The translations under genes were made by a program, and so were the position numbers. Source: Geomonas edaphica (lineage in GTDB: Bacteria > Desulfobacterota > Desulfuromonadia > Geobacterales > Geobacteraceae). From it: DNA of 64,000 bases. Of the stretch, positions 59,728-64,000 are shown piece by piece. Location of the stretch: the NCBI RefSeq assembly GCF_004917075.1, contig NZ_SSYB01000006.1, forward strand, positions 34,574 to 98,573. Direction: 5' to 3'. Numbering within the stretch: position 1 is the first letter of the stretch; the number at the start of each line of letters is the position of its first letter. Below the pieces are notes generated by a model. The model saw only the letters and a program-made list of their open reading frames with translations. It did not search any database and was not told where the DNA came from.

Positions 59728-60682
59728 GCATTCTGCCTTGGAAGTTTTCTTCCACCTTCTTGATTCTCCAGTCAATATTTTCGAGCAGCAAACGGTTTAC
59801 GGAAATGAGGTCGGCAAGAAAACCGACGATAATCAGCAGAAAGCCGTTCCCCATGAGAAGTGCGGCAAGAATTAGAGACTGTATATGCCCTGTGCCATCA
59901 CCCGTATAGAAATAAAACAGAAAACGAAGGCCAATCAGAAAACCGATTGAGAAAAAAACAAAGCCGGGTATTGCGAAGCATCTGAACGGTTTATAAGTCA
60001 AGAAAATGCGAAGGATAGTCAAGATAGAACGCTTTACGTAACTAGGAATGCTTTTGACAAGCCTTGAAGGGCGTAAATCCTGGTTCGTCCTAATCGGAAC
60101 AGAAGTTATCGCCATTCCTTTTTGTCCAGCTTGAATGATTGTTTCGAGAGTATACGTGTAATTGTTGAAAACATGGAGCTGCATAGCTGCATCGCGACTT
60201 ATTGCACGGAACCCGCTTGGGGCATCAGGGATGTCAGTATTACTTGCTTGCCGCACTACCCAACTGCCAAGCTTCTGCAGTGCTTTCTTTGTCGGAGAAA
60301 AATGCTGAATGGCACTAATTGGTCGTGCTCCAACGACAATTTCTGCTCGTCCCGTTAGAATTGGTTCAATCAGTACAGGAATATCATCGGCGCAATACTG
60401 GTTATCAGCATCGGTATTAACTATAATGTCGGCACCTGCTTTTATGCAAGCATCCAATCCAGCGATAAAACCTTTAGCGAGACCTTTATTGCAAGAATGC
60501 CGGACTACATGGTCAACACCGTGCCTCAGCGCTACTTCAACTGTCCGATCAGTGCATCCATCGTCAATTATCAGCCATTCAACAACATCGACCCCTGGAA
60601 TTTCTCGTGGCAGTGCTGTAAGGGCAACTGCAAGTGTTGCCTCTTCGTTGAAGCATGGTATCTGAATGATTAGCTTTTTCAT
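59720..60682 (-). CDS. GT2 glycosyltransferase with C-terminal membrane segments
   Basis: A 320-residue DPM-like glycosyltransferase. It has IPCFNEEATLAVALTAL, the metal DxD in VNTDADNQYCADDIPVLIEP, the GSWVVRQASNTDIPDAPSGFRAISRDAA acceptor loop and two C-terminal helices (FRCFAIPGFVFFSIGFLIG; LILAALLMGNGFLLIIVGFL). It likely charges undecaprenyl phosphate with a sugar from a nucleotide donor at the cytoplasmic face. This lipid-sugar could be used by the large membrane protein upstream. Confidence 0.9.
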   Translation of the reverse strand: MKKLIIQIPCFNEEATLAVALTALPREIPGVDVVEWLIIDDGCTDRTVEVALRHGVDHVVRHSCNKGLAKGFIAGLDACIKAGADIIVNTDADNQYCADDIPVLIEPILTGRAEIVVGARPISAIQHFSPTKKALQKLGSWVVRQASNTDIPDAPSGFRAISRDAAMQLHVFNNYTYTLETIIQAGQKGMAITSVPIRTNQDLRPSRLVKSIPSYVKRSILTILRIFLTYKPFRCFAIPGFVFFSIGFLIGLRFLFYFYTGDGTGHIQSLILAALLMGNGFLLIIVGFLADLISVNRLLLENIDWRIKKVEENFQGRMHD

Positions 60683-60742
60683 TATGAGCCTTGTTGTCTT
60701 GACTTAACAAAATAATAAATAAACGAAAAGGTTAATAAAAAA

Positions 60743-63700
60743 TCACTGGCAAATAAGTTTTATTCCTGACACGAAAGCGCCCAGCTTTCTAGAGTCTTGA
60801 TTGATACCATCTTTACTCGGCGTGAAAGTGTCACTGCGGATTTCAATGTTTGCTACGGTCCCAAGTTCGATATGAGCAATATTAAAAGTACCCGACCATG
60901 GACCACTAACGATTTTATCACGCGACAATTTTTGACCATTCAGAATAACTTGTACGGTTGCTCCCTTTGGTCCGACAGCTTTTAGATCGAGTCTCAGCTT
61001 TTTGGGCTTACTGCCTTCGTCAAGTGGAACAGCTAGCTTTGCTATTCCATTTGTCCAACGTCCGGGCGCTCCATTATAGATTTCCTGTAGATGAAATCCG
61101 GATTCTTCAATCCCTGCAATTTGCTGAGAACCTAGAACAATATTCGTATAGTCAGGGGCTTTTGACAACAACTTGATGTCCCGGAGTAATACCCCCAATG
61201 GGCGGTTATCAGTAGAGCCTTTTATACTTTCTTGCGGGATAAAGGGTGTGCATTGAATTTCGACTACAACGTCTTTACGGATAGGTATTTTCGATAGTGG
61301 GAACAATTTTGCCCAAGGTCCTACTGGGAGTTGTTCGTGAAATAATATTTTTTTATTGACTAGGATTTTGAGAATTGTGCCTTTCGGACCTGTTGAAATG
61401 AGCTCAACTTGCAAAGCTTTGGGCACTATCTCGACGGGTACCGTGATCCTTGCATTGCCATTGGTCCAACGTGCAGGTTCTTTGTTCGGTTCATCCTGGC
61501 CATAGAAACCAGATTCTTCTATGCCTGCAATCGTTTGTGCACCAAGAAGAGTATCGTTGTAATCAGGGATTTTTGTTAAAAGCTTGATCTCGTGGATTGA
61601 CACTCCTAATGTTCGGATATCGGATGAATCGTTTTTAGTCTTTTGAGGTGTGAAAGTTCCACTTTGTATTTTAACGACTACTTCTTTTTCCGAAATCATA
61701 TTTGGGAGAGGGATCAGTTTTGACCATGCCCCTGCCGTGATATGGCCTGTAAAAAGAATTTCTTTATTCGCACTTATAGTAAGATTAGTGCCATTAGATT
61801 CTAGGCTTATTCTTAAAAAATTTGGTTTACTACCTGTAACGATTGGGATGACAAGTTTAGCATTGCCATTAGTCCAACGTAGTGGCCCGTGTGCGCCAAC
61901 CTCTTGGATGTAAAAACCTTCCTCAAATGTACCAAAATGGTGCTCAGCCCCTAGGTTTATGTTTAAAAAATTGGTGTCTATACCTGTAATTCTGTAAAGA
62001 GTGATGCTTTTTTCTTCCATTCTTACTTTAGTTGGTAATGGATGAAACTCTTGCTGAAGGTATGACCTTGTGATTTTTTTACTATAGATCTTCGTTCCGT
62101 TTAGCCCCTTAGGCAATTGAGAGCCCTCATTAAGGAGGTAAAATGACCCGCACTGTTTTAAATACAGTGAAATATTATTCACTCCATCGCGCGAATTAAG
62201 ATCGAGGGGAAATATTTTACGTCTAAAGGAAAGGAATAAAGGTGTTTCTATTTGTGCACTGGATGTGCCATCATTTGAGAAGATAAGTGTATTCTCAGGG
62301 ATATGCTTTGCGAGATCGCTAACCTGTGAATAAAAACCCTTATTTTCTGAAAAATTAAGTAGTGATGTATTGGATCCGTATGTAAATAATGCAAGTGACA
62401 ACAAGATTGACAACGATAGTAGTACTGAGAGAGGTTTAGAAACCATGTTGGCCACAGTGTATAAGGCAAAGGTGGCAAAGAAGATAATTGCTGGAATCGC
62501 TACTGGGATGAATCTGCGGATTGCCCAAAAGTGATAAGGAGTTATAGAAGGATTCCACAGGTATATTACGGTGAACCCCCCTGCTACTATTAATGCGGGA
62601 AGAAAAATAAAATTCAGGCGATGACGACCAACTTGCCAAAACATTAGAAACCACCCGCTGATCGCAGACCATACGACAAGTGGTGATAGATATCTTGCCA
62701 GATTGACTAATGAATCTTCTCGATAATCTCTGGTACCGTTAAGCGGATTTCCTGGCCAGTCGATGAGGGAAAAATGATCTAAATTCGGTCGTAGCCAATA
62801 CGCATATGATGCGAACGCAAATATAAATACGCCTACAGTTATCCACAATATTCTATTATAAAAAACTGTGCGCAGAAAAAGGGCTAGTCGATTGGTGGTC
62901 AGTAATAAAGTTAGCAGCGCGATGCCGCTAGCGATGCCTATCTTGGTTATTTGCGGTAAGAGATCGTAAAAATATGGAGTACTATAAAATCTGTAGTAGC
63001 AAACAGCTAAGACAAAAACAGGTAGCGATGCTTGATGCAAAGGTTTCCAAATTTGTGAAGGATTATTCTCCGCGGTAAAAATCTTGAAGAACCACTGGGC
63101 ATAAAAAAGTAGTGGGATCAGTAACAGGCTATCTATCCGTACAAAAGCTGACAGACCAAAAAAAACTCCAGCTAACCGCGCAAGACTTCGGTCCTCATTT
63201 CTTAAGGCTTCAGCAATCAGCAACAGCCCAGACCAGATGAATAATTGTGTTAAAACTTCAGTCAAAGTGATCCTAGCTATCCAGATCTGACTTGCGTTAA
63301 AGGCCAAAAATAGTGCTGCTGCTGTAGCGAAAGAAGTGGGGACTATAAGCCGACATATGCCATAGAAGATAGTTATGGAAAGTATTGAGAAAAAAGCATT
63401 GAGTCGAAAGAGTCCCGCGGGGCCAAAAGAAGAATAGGTTTGAGCAAGCCAGACAGGGAAAAGATGAGAAAACTGGGCTGTCATGGTCGGGGATGTTTTA
63501 TAGAATCCCGGCAATTGTTGGAATGAATTGTAAAGAAAATCATTTGTTCCCAGCCAGGGGTAAGGTACGTCCAAACGACTGCTTTGCGATATGTATATGC
63601 CATGATTGGCATATACGCCCATATCTCTACCACCTTCAATGGATTCAGTTGGGAACCCTGCGTAGACTGCGAGCGCAATAAGAAAGCCAACATAAACTAA

Positions 63701-63997
63701 CAAGTTGTTGAAATCAGGCTTAGTAAACTTAGGGGCGTGGGTTTTATTCTTGAGCACAGTGCAAAGAGCGTAAATAGTAATCGCCCACCCGGCAGCACCT
63801 ATTGCTTGTGGATAGTAGACACCGCACATGGCTGTTAGAAGCATAGGGCCGGACCAGACCGCAATGCCTGTAACAACCATAAGCGAAAACCATGTCATTG
63901 GCAGGAAAAGATTTACCCTCTCATTGCGATAATGTTGTCCGATAAACGAGTACCCGGTTACTAGCAACGCGGGCCACAGACCCGATGAAATAAACAT
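60743..63997 (-). CDS. Large membrane protein with three C-terminal beta-sandwich repeats
   Basis: 1,084 residues from the last visible ATG; it may begin beyond the window. The first 530 residues hold about twelve membrane helices and a loop GGRDMGVYANHGIYISQSSRLDVPYPWLGTN, reminiscent of GT-C transferases. From about residue 680 the chain has three copies, about 135 residues each, of a module marked by ESGFYxQE, RWTNGNAKLxVP and LGVxIHxIKLL. These look like carbohydrate-binding beta-sandwiches. It is the most AT-rich gene of the window. A DPM-type GT2 gene follows 60 bases downstream, a common partner of GT-C enzymes. Confidence 0.78.
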   Translation of the reverse strand: MFISSGLWPALLVTGYSFIGQHYRNERVNLFLPMTWFSLMVVTGIAVWSGPMLLTAMCGVYYPQAIGAAGWAITIYALCTVLKNKTHAPKFTKPDFNNLLVYVGFLIALAVYAGFPTESIEGGRDMGVYANHGIYISQSSRLDVPYPWLGTNDFLYNSFQQLPGFYKTSPTMTAQFSHLFPVWLAQTYSSFGPAGLFRLNAFFSILSITIFYGICRLIVPTSFATAAALFLAFNASQIWIARITLTEVLTQLFIWSGLLLIAEALRNEDRSLARLAGVFFGLSAFVRIDSLLLIPLLFYAQWFFKIFTAENNPSQIWKPLHQASLPVFVLAVCYYRFYSTPYFYDLLPQITKIGIASGIALLTLLLTTNRLALFLRTVFYNRILWITVGVFIFAFASYAYWLRPNLDHFSLIDWPGNPLNGTRDYREDSLVNLARYLSPLVVWSAISGWFLMFWQVGRHRLNFIFLPALIVAGGFTVIYLWNPSITPYHFWAIRRFIPVAIPAIIFFATFALYTVANMVSKPLSVLLSLSILLSLALFTYGSNTSLLNFSENKGFYSQVSDLAKHIPENTLIFSNDGTSSAQIETPLFLSFRRKIFPLDLNSRDGVNNISLYLKQCGSFYLLNEGSQLPKGLNGTKIYSKKITRSYLQQEFHPLPTKVRMEEKSITLYRITGIDTNFLNINLGAEHHFGTFEEGFYIQEVGAHGPLRWTNGNAKLVIPIVTGSKPNFLRISLESNGTNLTISANKEILFTGHITAGAWSKLIPLPNMISEKEVVVKIQSGTFTPQKTKNDSSDIRTLGVSIHEIKLLTKIPDYNDTLLGAQTIAGIEESGFYGQDEPNKEPARWTNGNARITVPVEIVPKALQVELISTGPKGTILKILVNKKILFHEQLPVGPWAKLFPLSKIPIRKDVVVEIQCTPFIPQESIKGSTDNRPLGVLLRDIKLLSKAPDYTNIVLGSQQIAGIEESGFHLQEIYNGAPGRWTNGIAKLAVPLDEGSKPKKLRLDLKAVGPKGATVQVILNGQKLSRDKIVSGPWSGTFNIAHIELGTVANIEIRSDTFTPSKDGINQDSRKLGAFVSGIKLICQ

Positions 63998-64000
63998 TTG

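Noticed and set aside
1-64000. tRNA or rRNA genes
   Set aside because: No cloverleaf with a conserved TTCGA loop and no rRNA-like block was seen in the gaps. I cannot exclude a small RNA.

Overview
The window is a GC-rich chromosomal segment from a metal-reducing deltaproteobacterium (Desulfuromonadota), most likely a Geobacter relative such as Geomonas or Citrifermentans. The basis is gene content: many multiheme c-type cytochromes with NHL-repeat lipoproteins, a quinol-oxidising bc complex with its own multiheme subunit, a Tad pilus, sigma-54-type promoters and a likely selenoprotein. No rRNA, tRNA, CRISPR array, integrase or insertion sequence was found.

Layout. (1) 0.2-10.1 kb: a Tad/Flp pilus locus. 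The minus strand carries pilin, CpaB, secretin, TadZ, TadA, TadB, TadC and a new 27-residue peptide; the plus strand carries two TadE-like pseudopilins and a TadG-like protein, then a Crp/Fnr regulator. (2) 10.9-21.5 kb: a polysaccharide and small-molecule island. It has a priming sugar transferase; a WbpB/WbpD/WbpE-like trio for a diacetamido-uronic acid sugar; a FemAB-like protein; and a tight run of asparagine synthase, AMP-ligase, NAD-synthase-like protein, acyl carrier protein and hexapeptide acyltransferase. (3) 21.4-23.8 kb: a Rieske/cytochrome b/pentaheme bc complex. (4) 24.0-28.0 kb: an arsenosugar pair (AhpD-like protein and ArsS, whose TGA is read here as selenocysteine), a ferredoxin, a histidine kinase, and an HMA/DUF2318 pair behind a possible sigma-54 promoter.

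(5) 29.3-46.7 kb: the centrepiece, an extracellular electron-transfer cluster. It holds a periplasmic multiheme cytochrome, an NHL lipoprotein, a pentaheme lipoprotein, a beta-barrel porin, a second NHL lipoprotein, a 10-12 heme cytochrome, an OmcE-like tetraheme cytochrome with a consensus -24/-12 promoter, a 1,072-residue dodecaheme cytochrome with Ig-like domains, and a second OmcE-like paralogue. It looks like a porin-cytochrome conduit paired with nanowire-type cytochromes. (6) 47.0-53.7 kb: a gene-poor stretch with at least six copies of a long intergenic repeat and a second palindromic repeat. Between the copies sit a DUF4160/DUF2442 pair, an Xre-RES toxin-antitoxin pair, a small membrane protein and a phosphomannomutase. 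(7) 53.7-64.0 kb: a minus-strand glycan operon (two GT4, Gmd, a Gmd-like enzyme, a flippase-like protein, a methyltransferase, a GT2 and a large membrane protein with three C-terminal repeats). It becomes clearly more AT-rich toward the window end, which suggests later acquisition.

The respiratory parts fit together as quinol oxidation by the bc complex, electron transfer to periplasmic cytochromes, passage through the porin conduit, and delivery to surface or filament cytochromes. All functions are inferred from motifs and context; no database search was run.
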